Shown here piece by piece: positions 46,336 through 57,219 of a stretch of DNA of 64,000 nucleotides. The notes under the pieces were generated by a model that saw nothing but the letters and a program-made list of their open reading frames with translations, did no database searches and had not been told where the DNA came from. The stretch is taken from the NCBI GenBank assembly GCA_039881045.1, contig JAYWVB010000009.1, positions 982,397 to 1,046,396 on the forward strand. The letters run 5' to 3'. Both the position numbers and the translations under genes were made by a program. The DNA comes from Chaetomium olivaceum (lineage: Eukaryota; Ascomycota; Sordariomycetes; Sordariales; Chaetomiaceae). How positions within the stretch are numbered: the stretch's first letter is position 1; the number at the start of each line of letters is the position of its first letter.

Positions 46336-46835
46336 CTAGCTAACCGTGCAGAGCAGCTCGGCCTCGAGGATGAACTTGCCTTCCTTGTACTTCTCGCTCG
46401 TCTCGTACGCCTTGTCGTACTTCCACCCGACCACCTCGCTGCACACGCGGCAGGCAATGTCGCGCACCACGTGCCGGCCCGTCGTCATGTTGCGCTCCGA
46501 CGGGTCGCCCGTCTCGATGTTGACCACGTTGTTGAACAGGTAGGCTTTGCCGTGCTGGCCGCGGAAGTTCTGCGTTTGCGCCCCCGCGAAAAGGGGTGGG
46601 TTAGTCTGGGGGCGTTGTTTTTTGGGGGTGGGTTTGGTTAGGGCTTGGTTAGGGAAGGGGGGTGGGGGGGGGGGGGGGGGGGGAGGGGCATGCGAAGGGG
46701 CTTGAGCGTGGTAGGGGGGAAGCGGTGCGTGCGTACCCGGCTGACGATGTCGTCATGGTTGGCGAGGTGGGCTTTGCAGCCCTTGCAGCCGTAGACGCGG
46801 TTGCTGTTGAGGTAGGTGTTGTATGCTAGGCCCAT
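46336..46835 (-). CDS. Yippee-family zinc-binding protein (YPEL/Moh1)
   Basis: Small conserved eukaryotic protein with one zinc-binding Yippee fold. Exons 46835-46737 and 46569-46336 give an intact 110-residue product. It begins MGLAYNTYLNSNRVYGCKGC and carries the second cysteine pair in CRVCSEVVGWKYDKAYE. The conserved GQHGKAYLFNNVVNIETG and RHVVRDIACRVC segments are present. The 167-base intron contains an uninterrupted run of twenty G on the plus strand (C in sense). Yippee proteins are linked to the GID/CTLH ubiquitin ligase as accessory subunits (Moh1 in yeast). Confidence 0.93.
46664..46683. repeat. poly-G run of twenty inside the Yippee intron
   Basis: Uninterrupted G run on the plus strand, i.e. 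a C tract in the sense strand of the intron between 46570 and 46736. The exact length is uncertain, as homopolymers are error-prone in this assembly. Confidence 0.85.
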
Positions 46836-47956
46836 GGTTGCTGCGTGCCTGAGTCTGTGTGCCTATGCGTCTGTGTTTGTTCTTTCGGGGGGTGTCTCGG
46901 TTTGTCGGTAAGGCCCGGGGGTTGGGAGAGGTTGTTGCGTCCTTGGCTGCGTGTGGATGATGTCCAAGAGGTATATCTCTTCTGACCGACTATCCCGGCT
47001 ATTGGTTGAGTCTAGTCAAATGAGTATGGGAGTTGAAGATACGATGGCGGATGCAGTGGATGATGACCGAGGTTGATTGATGCCTTGTGCCTGGGCTTTG
47101 ATGCGGGGCAAGCGGTCCTGGCGGCAAGGTCGAGCTCACGGGAGGAAGCGGCACTGTGCGGATGGGAATGCCTCCCTCTAATTCGAATTTGGGTGTGGAA
47201 GCCGAGGTGGTCAGCTCTACTGTGGAAAGGCCCGTTGAGAGAGGCAATCTGAGGGCAGAGGCAGAGCGAGACAGAGGGAGCAACGGAGCAATGGACAGGA
47301 AGGTGCAGATAAGCGGCACAGGATGGTAATGCCACAGCTGGCAATGGGAATGAGTATCTGTATCTCTTGACTTGAATGAATATGGAACGTAATAGTAAGG
47401 AAGTGTGAGTTTTAAGCAAACCTGACGCTGGTGGTGTTTGCCAAATGCGAATGTAGTGGTAATTGAATCACAGGAAGGGTTAGGTTGTCTTGTACTACGT
47501 ATAGGCTTGCCATAATCAGGAGCAATCAGCGAAGTCAAGTGACACTGGAAGTGGGTTGGGGTAGGTGGGGTGACAGCTCGGCAAACAAGGGGCACAGGGG
47601 GCCGCTAGCCTTCCCCAAGAATACGACATACCTATCCGTATTCTAGACGGTTCGGCGGTTGTAACTCTGGTCACAAGTGCCGGAGCAAGACCAGCAAGAT
47701 GCAGACAAGCACTTCGGACAAAAGACAGACTCAAGTGACCAACAAAATGCCAAACTCGAATGAAAATATATACCAATCCGCTAAATGATACACGCGGCAA
47801 GGAAAACAATGTACAAGAAGATCGTCTCGCCGCTCCAGCGCAAACGCCGCCGCCATGGCCAAAGAAAGACAGACAGACAGAATAGACAGAGAAGATAGCA
47901 AAGCTCATCCAAGCCCATGCCCAAAAGTCTACGCCATCTATCAGACCAGACCAGCC
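46836..47956. other. promoter region of Yippee gene / intergenic
   Basis: No supported coding frame. It comprises the Yippee promoter and the 3' flank of the ferric reductase gene. Confidence 0.4.
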
Positions 47957-48055
47957 TCCCCCTTTCCCTTTCTCCTCCTTTCTCCTCCCTTTCTCCTCCT
48001 TTCTCCTCCTTTCTCCTCCCTTCTCCTCCCTTCTCCCTCTCTCTTCCCTTTCCTC
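47957..48055. repeat. TTTCTCCTCC-type tandem repeat
   Basis: About nine imperfect copies of a 10-base pyrimidine unit, directly downstream of the ferric reductase stop (48064, minus strand). In the sense strand it is a purine tract in the presumed 3' UTR. Confidence 0.8.
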
Positions 48056-48063
48056 CGCGTCTT

Positions 48064-49924
48064 CTACCACGAAAACGCCTCCTCCACAAAGTCCAGATTC
48101 CCACCATACTGCCTATTCCTTACCGCCCTGCGCACCTCATCGCTCAACGCGCCCGGCCCGCACACCGACACAGCCATCGTCCCGACCTGGCTCTCCATCT
48201 CGTGGCCCAGCAGCGTATCGATGTTGGGGCGGCCGGGGAACATCTGCACCGTCGAGCTGGGCGAGTGGATCTCCTTGGTCGAGCGCGGGCGGCTGACGAA
48301 GAGCATCACTCGCAAAATCTCGCGCCGCCGCTCCATGCCCAGCACCTCGGTCATCCACGGCCGGATCCACTCGAGGTGCTCGGGCGACTGGATCGTCCAG
48401 ACCAGGATGACCTTGCGGGTGGCGACGGTGCCGTTGTTGAAGCCGGCGACCAGGTCGCGCACGTGGGGCACCGCCTGCGTGATGCCCACGCCGCCGGCGA
48501 AGAGCATCACCGTGCCGTACGAGTGCAGGCGACTGGAGCCGCGGTAGGGGCCCTCGACGAGGCACCGCGTGATCATCTTGCCGTCGGGGCGGGCCGCGGC
48601 CTGGTTGTAGAGGGATCCCGTGAAGCCCGTGCGGCCACGGATGATGAAGGAGAGCGTGGTCTTGCCGGCGCCCAGGATGTCTTGGCGGCGGACGGGGAGT
48701 TTCTCCTCGTCGGCGTGGTTGTCCGACTGCTCGCTCCACGCGACCGTGAAGGGGTGCGACTGCCAGAAGCTGATCGTCGGCATATACAGATAGGCGTGCT
48801 GGCCCGGCTTGAAGTCCCACGGCCGCGCCATGGTGACGGTGACGCGGCAGGCGCCGCCGGGGAGCGCTTCGACCAGCGTCTTGGTGCCGCCCGCGCCGAT
48901 GTTGCGGTAGCCGATGCGGATCAGGCGCGCGAGCCGGTCAAAGACCCACAGCGCGACGACCGCATAGAGGTACTTGAGCTGCGGGAGCTTCTTGAGGTCG
49001 AGGTGGTACCACAGGCCGATGATGGACAAGATTGCGAGCGCGATATGCAAGAGCTTGAAAGTTTCGTAGTAGGCGTGGCGGAAGATACTCGCTGCCTGGA
49101 TGCTAATGACGACAAATGCGCAGGTTGCCTGTGCGGGTCAGCAGAGTTCGATGAGGCTACCACGGTATAGAGGGGGGGGGGGGGGGGGGGACACACGATG
49201 AATCCCCACATCATGTAGGGGACGCGGAAAACGGTCTGAAAGGCGCCGTCCCAGCCGCTCCTCGAGGCGGAGCTGACGAGGAACGCCAAAGTGTGGGCAA
49301 CGGCCTCCAAAGTCACGATGCGGCCCAGCCAGCGGTGGAGCAGGGTTGAAGGTGTCGAAAGACATGCCGAGAAGGGTGATGAGCGGGTTGTTCCTACCCG
49401 CCATGAGGAAAAGAGGGATCATGTTCATCACGGAGAGGTAGCCGGTGCGGTTCCTGACAAGCCCGGCAACCGTCTTCAAATCCCCCGAGTAGTCGATGGT
49501 CATGACGCAGAACGCCACGTTGGTCGCGAAGTAGCCGAGCAGAAAAACGAGCTGCATCCGCGTCGGGAGTGCGTGGGAGTGTGCCGACGTTGAGGGCCGA
49601 GCTGAGCTGGAATTCGCGGTTGTGCCGCTTGCTGAGAATGGGCGCGTATTGAATGTTCCTCTTGAACCACGAGTACCTCTCGGAGCCCTCGGCGAAATAC
49701 CGCTGCGTGTCGTTGTAGAGGCACGTCACTGTCCGGACATACCTGACCAGGAGCATGGTGAGTCTCCAGGCGAGAAGGACGACCGAAATGGAGCCCAAAA
49801 CAACGAGCAGGTAGTTCGAGAGCATCTCGTTGACAACATCTGCATCTGTCGACCCATGGCTTCCTCCACCTCCACCTCCGCCGCCGTGTCCGCCTGCGGC
49901 TGCTGTGCTCGTCGGGGCAGCCAT
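48064..49924 (-). CDS. ferric-chelate reductase, FRE family (FAD/NADPH and haem b)
   Basis: Plasma-membrane metalloreductase passing electrons from cytosolic NADPH via FAD and two haems to external Fe(III)/Cu(II). A Gly-rich N-terminus and first helix (YLLVVLGSISVVLLAWRL) come before the ferric-reductase transmembrane core: FLLGYFATNVAFCVMTIDYS, LLHRWLGRIVTLEAVAHT and, after the intron 49129-49196, IFRHAYYETFKLLHIAL. The second and third carry the expected paired haem histidines. FAD binding is at FKPGQHAYLYMP and SHPFTV. NADPH binding is at VMLFAGGVGITQAVPHV, with the C-terminal VSVCGPGALSDEVR. The intron contains a run of nineteen G (C in sense). Frame offsets occur near 49575 (duplicated CACTCCC/CGCACTCCC-like segment) and near 49340 (one extra C before TGCTCCAC). 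Expected length is about 597 residues. Substrate metal is not certain. Confidence 0.85.
49172..49190. repeat. poly-G run of nineteen inside the ferric reductase intron
   Basis: Uninterrupted G run on the plus strand within the 68-base intron 49129-49196, almost directly after the donor site; a C tract in sense. Confidence 0.85.
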
Positions 49925-52900
49925 GTTGATTGCTGTGTCGTCCTACTAATCACTTCTTCAATTTTCCCTAAAACCGTTCCTCCTAGAACTCGTGAAAATC
50001 GACTGCCTTTGAAGGTTGGTCGTCGAGAAGTCGATATCCGTGAGGATGGTGTGTATGTGTATGGGTGTGTGGTTGGGTCGTCGACGCTATCAAAGCGTTC
50101 AAAAGTTGCTCTAAATTTTGAATGAATGGAAGGGCCAAAATCGAAATGGTTCCCAAAGCTCGCCGAGTCCTGCAAGGAGAGCTGGGTAACTCGTGAATTT
50201 TTTTGGTTGTTTTCCAGTAGTAAACCGGGTCGCGTGGAATCGGTCACGAGAAATCCTTGAAAATGGAGGCAAGTGGCCTTTGTGTTGTGCGGTTTTCGGC
50301 TTCACCTGACCATGTCGCTATTCCTGTTGTTTTCGTAGAGAATGTGTTGTCGGTTCCCAGAAGGTGGCCGAACAAGAAGTGAAATATGGTGGAAGCGTCC
50401 AGCGGCAGGTCGTTAAGGTTCGGGGAAATGTGTTGTGTGTGTGTATCGTGAACTCGTCACAGTGGATGTGGTCACTACCTCAAAGTGCCCCGATTGTTGA
50501 TGACACACACAGTGACACTCTGCGCGCAGAGTAAAAGGAGAGTCGTACCGAGAATGAAGAATGAATGAATCCTCGAAATCCCCAAAGTAGGCCAGCCAAG
50601 GAGGGAACTTTGTTCAGAAGAATGGTTCCGTGGACACGGAGGGACGATCTGACCCAAGGATCAGGCCTTGTAATGCGGATGAAGGGGCTGGTCAATTTGG
50701 CCGAACCCCTCTCCCTGTATGTCGTTACACAGTAATGTGACGTTCTGGGGGAGGTCATCCATGGTAATTTACACGCCAAGCGGGGTTGTTTACACATGGC
50801 CCCCAACAACCGAGCCATTCACAGCCACACATTCCGGTAAACTGGGCAGGTAATTTTGATGCCCGTTTTACAACGTTGTCCGGGTCCGTACGCGTCACAT
50901 CCCTGATTTCTCTACAAGTCGTCACGTAATCGATCGGGTCAACCTCCCAAAACTCACTCACGGAGGCACACTCGCACACCAGGTAAACCACTGCGTGTCT
51001 CGACTCCAAACCCGGTACTTGTGACGCTCCATAGACGATTAGGGAGTGCCGCGCGGTGGAAAACGGACGCGTAGGCTGTTTGAGAGGTCCCGAAGAACGG
51101 CAAGTGCAACTGTCATGCAAGTGCCGTCTGAAGGAAGACCTGTCAGAATGGAAGCGACTCGCCGTGTGGGCCGAGTCCCGGGTTACCATTCACTCGCTCG
51201 ATTCACCATGCGTGCCATGCCAGTGCCACGCATGCCCACTGGAAAGTTTGGAAGCAGGGTCAACACACAACTGCCCAAACCAGTCGAAACCCCGTCCGCG
51301 ACGCCCAATGCCCCACACCAAACGAGGCGAATTGCCAAGCGCTCAGCGGGTTGAGCTCTCCATTGGCCGAGCCCTGAAACTGCGCTTTGGACTTTCCTGC
51401 CAGGGGCACACACTTTTCTGCATGATCAAGCACTGACAAGCACGTTCCTCGGCCACTCAAATCCCATCTCGATGAGGGGGAGCGGGACTATTCTCGGTCG
51501 ACATTTGCGGTCCTCCCGGTGGCCGCCCGATTGAGATAATCTACCGCCAGGTTCTCGGAGAACCCCGCCGAGGCCTGGGTTTTTCCAGGTTCGCCACTAC
51601 CTTTCACAGGGAAACAAGGACAGCCCCAGGTCATGCAAATGGAGACGGGCACACAAGCAACAAGGAAGAGGTTTGTTTCTCGAGCTGCATGCGGAAGCGA
51701 GGGACCTGCGCTTCTATGTTTGTACGGAGGATGCACATACCAATAACCAACTCCAATAACTGTATGCAGCGAGATGATAAACCCTGCCGGTGTGCGATGC
51801 ATCGTCGCATCTCTCGTCATCCCAAGTCTTCGAAGACTCCTCCATCCTGATCTGTGCCACATCAATGCACTGAATGGCCCAGGCCTTTACCAAGCGGCCG
51901 GCAAACAGGCCTGGGGATGGGATTGCCCCCTTTCCCCACTCGAGCAATTAATACGGCACAGCGGCTCACGGCAGCTGATGGGGGTAACTCTCGGAGAAGG
52001 AGAAGGACTGTAGCATTACATATTTGTTATTGCTGGGCCGGGACGCGGCGAAGGCTTAAAATATGGATACACGACAACTTGTGACTAACTAGTCGATATT
52101 CGATGGCGAGTCTCGAGGCGCAACTCTTTCGCTCTCGACAACTCTAGAGCCGCTGTCGAGAGCCACCCTCAACCGCCCTCGAGAAGCGCGCGGCGATCGA
52201 CGCCCAGCCTTGAAGCAGATCTCCCGCCAGATCCCGTTTGGTGTTTCAACTGAGAGCTGACGAACACAGCTTGTGTGGAGTCTCAGCAGTCAGGAGAATG
52301 AGAAAACGAGGAAGGGTGACGACAGCGGCCTTGTCCCCCGCTGTCCCAAGCGATCCATCTTGAAACATGCCCCCCCGCCGAGCCCCGACAACTTGCATCC
52401 ACCATCACACCAGTCATCGCTGGGAGAAACCGTTGCGGAGCGCCATCGACCTCGTCGAGGCGTCGTCCCGTCGCCGCCCACAACCGGCGAGTTAGCAGTT
52501 AGCCGCTATCTCACTGTCCACAAGCTCAGCTCCAGCGGTTGGGTTTGTATGTACTGTCGATCTGGGTTTTCGTCACCGCCTCGCTGCTAACCGTGACGAC
52601 GGGGATAGCTGCATATTTTATTCATTTTTTCTTTTTTACGTACCCTTTTCTTTTCTTTTGATTCAAATCACATGGCCAATAACAGAGATCCCCGCAGGAA
52701 AAAAAAAAGTAAAAATGAGAAAGCCGACGGACAAGTGTGAGAAACGCTCCTCAAACACAAACGAAATTTGTCCAGCCAACCCACACACCAGTTCCCACAC
52801 TTGTTTCCAGAAGCAAATAACTATGGGGCACCTCGCTTCGAGATATCCAAGCAACACAGACAGGGCATTGCTGCCGAGGACATGTGGGGATGCCGATATC

Positions 52901-53630
52901 GTTACTTCAATCGGTAAGTTGACCGAGGCTTCAAGATGTTCCGCCAGAGGGGATTCCGTCGGCAAGACCTGCCCAAGAAGCAACACGAGTCGATGGGAAA
53001 TTGGCCCAAGTTGTTTCGGATTTTGTTATACCATGCCGAGGGATCCCGTGTAAGCATCACAGTAGTGGTAAAGATGGCGTCATTTAGAGACATCGAGACG
53101 ATCTCGTAAAACATGTCTGTGGGGCTTCTGAAGTAGGACAAAATGGTGTCTCCCTCTAACGAAACAGTGAGCCCGTGATGCTGAATAAGTCTCACTTTAC
53201 TGCGTGCCCCTTTTGTTCACCTATAACATAACTACACATTATATTCTAACGATTCCCTCCATGACACATACACAATTCCCGTAAACTGAAGGTGAACCAA
53301 ACACCTCCAACTCTGTGCTCCGTGCTCTGGATCCGTATCTACATGATTCTACTGCAATTATTCTACCCAGTAACCCAAACAAACCACCTAGCGGTCGTCT
53401 ATGTAAGAGAAGAGAAAAAAGTAAAAAAGAAAAGGCACAGATAAACGTGCAGCCAAAACCACATGGTATCATCCCGAAGCAACCCAAACAACCCTTCTAA
53501 AGAAGACTCAACTCATCATCACTTTCCTCCTCCTCACCCCCACCACCACCACCCCACCCCTCCGACCTCCGCCTCTGCCCAGCACGAACAGGCTGCAAAT
53601 ACACTAGCGACGCCCTGGCCACCCTCTTCT
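49925..53630. other. long intergenic region
   Basis: 3.7 kb between two minus-strand genes with no supported gene on either strand. Frames are short and not protein-like. T/C-rich and A-rich stretches occur near 52610-52720. The ferric reductase promoter should lie in the first kilobase. No iron-regulator (HGATAR) cluster was verified. Confidence 0.4.
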
Positions 53631-56408
53631 TCACCGCCGTCGTAATAGTGGTAGTAGCAGTCTTAGCAGCAACAGCGGTAGTACCCCTTCAGGGCGGAAC
53701 CGCGCCGGCTTCTTCCTGCGGAGCCAGTTCCCGCCGTCATCCTCTCCCTTTTTTGCCGTACCATCACTACCGCCGTTGTCAAAGGCCAGCTCGTCGCCTC
53801 CACGCGTCAGGGGGCGCGTCAGCAACAGCCGGCGTGGGCGGGCGGCGAGGAAGCCTCCCGCAGGGGTGGGGGGAGTGCCGGACGAGGCGGGGGTAGCATC
53901 TTCCCGAGGACGTTGTCGTTATTGTTGTGGTTGTGGTGGTTGTTGTCGTCATCATCATCGTCCTCGTTGTGGTTGTGGCCGTTCCCGTCGGGATGTGGGT
54001 GGTTTGAGTTTGACTCTGACTCTGGGTCTGAGTCGGGGTCTGAAGCCGATTCTGGTTCTGTTTCCAAGTGGGAGCCTGACGCAGACACGAGGGACGTTTC
54101 AGTATTGGGCGATGGCGCGGCATCCTCGTGGTCTGTTTCAGACATGGAAACGGATCGGTCGGTTTCATCGCCGTCGGGTGACGACACAGGGTCGACGTCA
54201 ACGTCCATGTCGACATCGTCCTCGTCAGCTTCAGCCTCTGTCCCTGATGATTCTGACCCGCTATCCTCTGTGTCCCCTTCCGCCGCCTCATCCTCACTCA
54301 GTGCCACCCCGCTCGACCTCAACCGTCTTCTACCGCCAGCTGGACGGACCTCCGTCCCCGGCGTAGCAGCAACCCACTCGCTGATCCCATCGTCCCAGCG
54401 CACCCCAGAGAACGATGCCATCTTCTTCTCCCCCTTCTGCTCAACCCCCACCCAACCACCACCATTACCACCCCTCCCCGGTGTAACACACCCCAACCCC
54501 AGCTTGCGCTTGTACCTGTGCCTGCCCCTCCGCCTGCCTCGCCCTCAACAACCCCTCGGCAACCTCCAAATCCCTCAAATCGCCCGTCTGCTCAGCCAAG
54601 CGGAACGCGCCATCAACACGCATGTTGGCGAGCGCGCCGGGCGGGAGGGCCAACGCCTCCAGGCGGTCGCAGAACTGGGACAGGTAAAAGTGCGGCGGGA
54701 GGCCGGTGCCGCGGCTGCAGTGCCAGGCCATGGCGCTCATGAGCGCGGTGGTGGCGTCGTACTGCAGGAGTAGGGCCGGGTTGCCGCGGCAGGTTTGCAC
54801 GTTCTTCCAGGCGGTTTCGATGGTTGGTGCTGAGGCTAAGGTTGAGGGGTCGGAGGCGGAGAGGAAGGAGCAGAGGGCGAGGATGTAGGTACCGAGTTTG
54901 CGAGAGGGGGTCTTGTGCGTTTTGAGGTTCGTTGAGCAGGCTGTGGTGATGTTTGTCATTCTGCGGCGGAGCGTGGCGGCGCGGGTGGGTGAGGACGTCT
55001 CCGGGGTTTGGATGGATCCCTCCACGCCAAGGAGGATGACAGAGCCGAGGGCAGCGATGGTGCTGATGAGAGTCGTTTGCGCTTTTCCACGGAGCCGTGT
55101 TTGCGGTATGCCACGCGGCTTCCTGGGCGAGGCAAGGGTACAGAGTAGCTCGAGAGTGACGACGGCGAAGTCCACCGTGTTTTGGCAAGGCTTCGTGTGG
55201 GTGATTTGGCGGACTGTGGCGGGCCACAGAGCGATAAAGCTCTTGTTCAGGATCCAGCTCGTCGGGAGCAAGTCGTCAGCAAGCAGTTTGGCTAATATCC
55301 TTGGCAAGATAGAAGTCCCCGAAGGGTCACAACTCTTGAGCGTTCTGAGCGGTTGAAGGGCGGGAGAGGCGAAGAGATCATCATCGGCGGAGGAAGGCTT
55401 CGGGTACTGGCGGATCACGAAGGTGTCGATGAGTCCACTGAACTCGGTTGATGGCATGTATTCGAGGCACAGCCGTATGAGTAGACCTGTCACCGGATCT
55501 TCCAGTAAATCTTCCGTTGCAGCATCCTGGATTATCTGGACGGCATGAGCCCGCAGAAGCAAACAGAGGTGGTTCCATCCATCCACCGCGCCGAGCGATT
55601 CCAGCTCTGAGTAGATTTCGAACGACACTCCGGCGCCTTGGACGCCCGACTTTGTGCCGTTTTCCTCGGACTCTTGCCTCTCCCATTCTTCAAGTCCTGC
55701 AATGTAGGCCGGAACCTTCCGGAGACACATGGCCAATAGCGACTTGGGGCCAGCTGCCCGATTCTTCCTGGGCGAGGTGACCCTTAGCAAGGCGTCGAAG
55801 GCCTTGAAAACAGATCCATAGAGCCCATATCTCTCGGAATCCGTAATGAACCGGAAACTAGCCAGCTCAGCCTCGAAGGCGCATTTTGTCTTGCAACCAT
55901 TCCTTGAGTGAGTGCACCGCCCATTGGCCGAAGACGGCTCCGGTTGATGGGGCTCATCTCGAGCCTGGGCTGGCGAAGAAAGTTGGTGATTCCTGACCCG
56001 GCGGAGAAAAGGGGTAGGCAGCACGACGTCTTGGGGCGCCTTGTTATCGGGTTGGCGACGCTGCTTCTGCACATTTCGCTGTGGTGTGCATATTAAATCG
56101 CTAGATGACCTTCTGCGAGATGCTTTTCTGGAATACTTGCGACATGTTTTTTTATCGTTGTATTCTGAGTCGGAGCCTGGATAACTTCGCTTGCCCAGCA
56201 CAGTCCTTCGGGATTTCGAAACTTGGCCCGGGGCTGCTGAACTTTGAGTCAACGCCCTCCGTTCTTTGTCCTTCCTGAGAGCTGCAATATGGGCAATAAG
56301 AGGCCGTAAGAGCCGGTGACAGCGCGTAGCTGTCCAGGGCTGTGACGATTCTGAAACTGTTGTCGTGTTGATGTTTTGTTTGGCGTGAACGCGATATTGG
56401 CCCTCCAT
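53631..56408 (-). CDS. unrecognised protein with acidic C-terminal region
   Basis: Conserved-looking protein of about 900 residues, family not recognised. The first 647 codons (start 56408, MEGQYRVHAKQNINTTTVSE) form a largely helical region with basic stretches (KTCRKYSRKASRRRSSSD). Then comes ordered sequence such as FRFITDSERYGLYGSVFKAF, LLAMCLRKVPAYIAGLEEWE and VTLELLCTLASPRKPRGIPQ. A one-base offset near 54510 leads into RKLGLGCVTPG, then FSGVRWDDGISEWVAATPG. A long Asp/Glu/Ser-rich region follows (ESASDPDSDPESESNSN; EDDDDDDNNHHNH). A further offset near a run of C at about 53868 probably leads to LLLTRPLTRGGDELAFDN and a basic end. A nuclear, chromatin-related role is only a guess from composition. 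Confidence 0.6.
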
Positions 56409-57219
56409 GGGATTCGCCTCTCAGTATTTAAATTATGGGCGGATTAAATGGCAAACAAGAATGCGAATAGTAGCAAATGTTAGCCAATGTTGTTGCGTTT
56501 TTGATGAAAGTATTGTTGTTGACTCGATTCCGTTTATGGATTAGGTTTGCCGAACGTCAACAAATCCCAGGTCGTGAGCCTGAGCAGGGCTCGCGACTGG
56601 AGCGGGATCGTGCCAAGCATCCTTCCGACAGGCCGAGCTACCATGCATCCAGCTTTGAGAAATGCCGTTGTATCTATGGGCCATCAATTTAGACAAAAAA
56701 GTAAGACACTCATCAAGATGAAAACCGCTACTCCCAAAGAGAAGCCCCATGCATTTTCCCTTGTCCCTTTTCCCTTCTTCTATCTTGTCTCTCTTAACAA
56801 GTATGAAAACCGAGATCGCCGAAGACCCGAGCTTTTGGGGCGACTGGATAGAATCGGCTTGAGGGGTTGTTAGTAGCGTGGCTCCAGTGCCGGCTACTTC
56901 TCGCCATTTGGCCGGCACGGGCCGGGCAAAAAAAAAAAAAAAGTTGTTAAAAATTCTCGAATAAACACCCAACGACTCTTCAGTAAACCCCTTCCACCCA
57001 GGTGCCCGGCAGCGTATTTGGACGTTTCTAGTTTCCAATTGGGTCGTTTCTACCGTCTGTTCGTTTGTTTCAGCACTCTCTTGCGCAACGTACTTCTTGC
57101 TTCCGAGAGCAGGTCTGCACCGTTGGCTGGCCCTCGATCTGTAATTACCTGACTACGTTAATCGCTCCGACATTGCTCGCAAAATTACTACGATATAACC
57201 CCGGAAATTAGAATTCAAG
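56409..57219. other. divergent promoter region
   Basis: Between the acidic protein gene (-) and cluA (+). It contains an A run at 56930-56942 and no supported ORF. Confidence 0.4.

Noticed and set aside
46637..46656. Two GGTTAGGG motifs resembling telomere repeats
   Set aside because: Only two imperfectly spaced copies inside an intron, flanked by genes on both sides; not a telomere.
47957..48055. Regular 10-base repeat considered as a CRISPR-like array
   Set aside because: There are no unique spacers, it is simple pyrimidine sequence in a 3' UTR, and the genome is eukaryotic.
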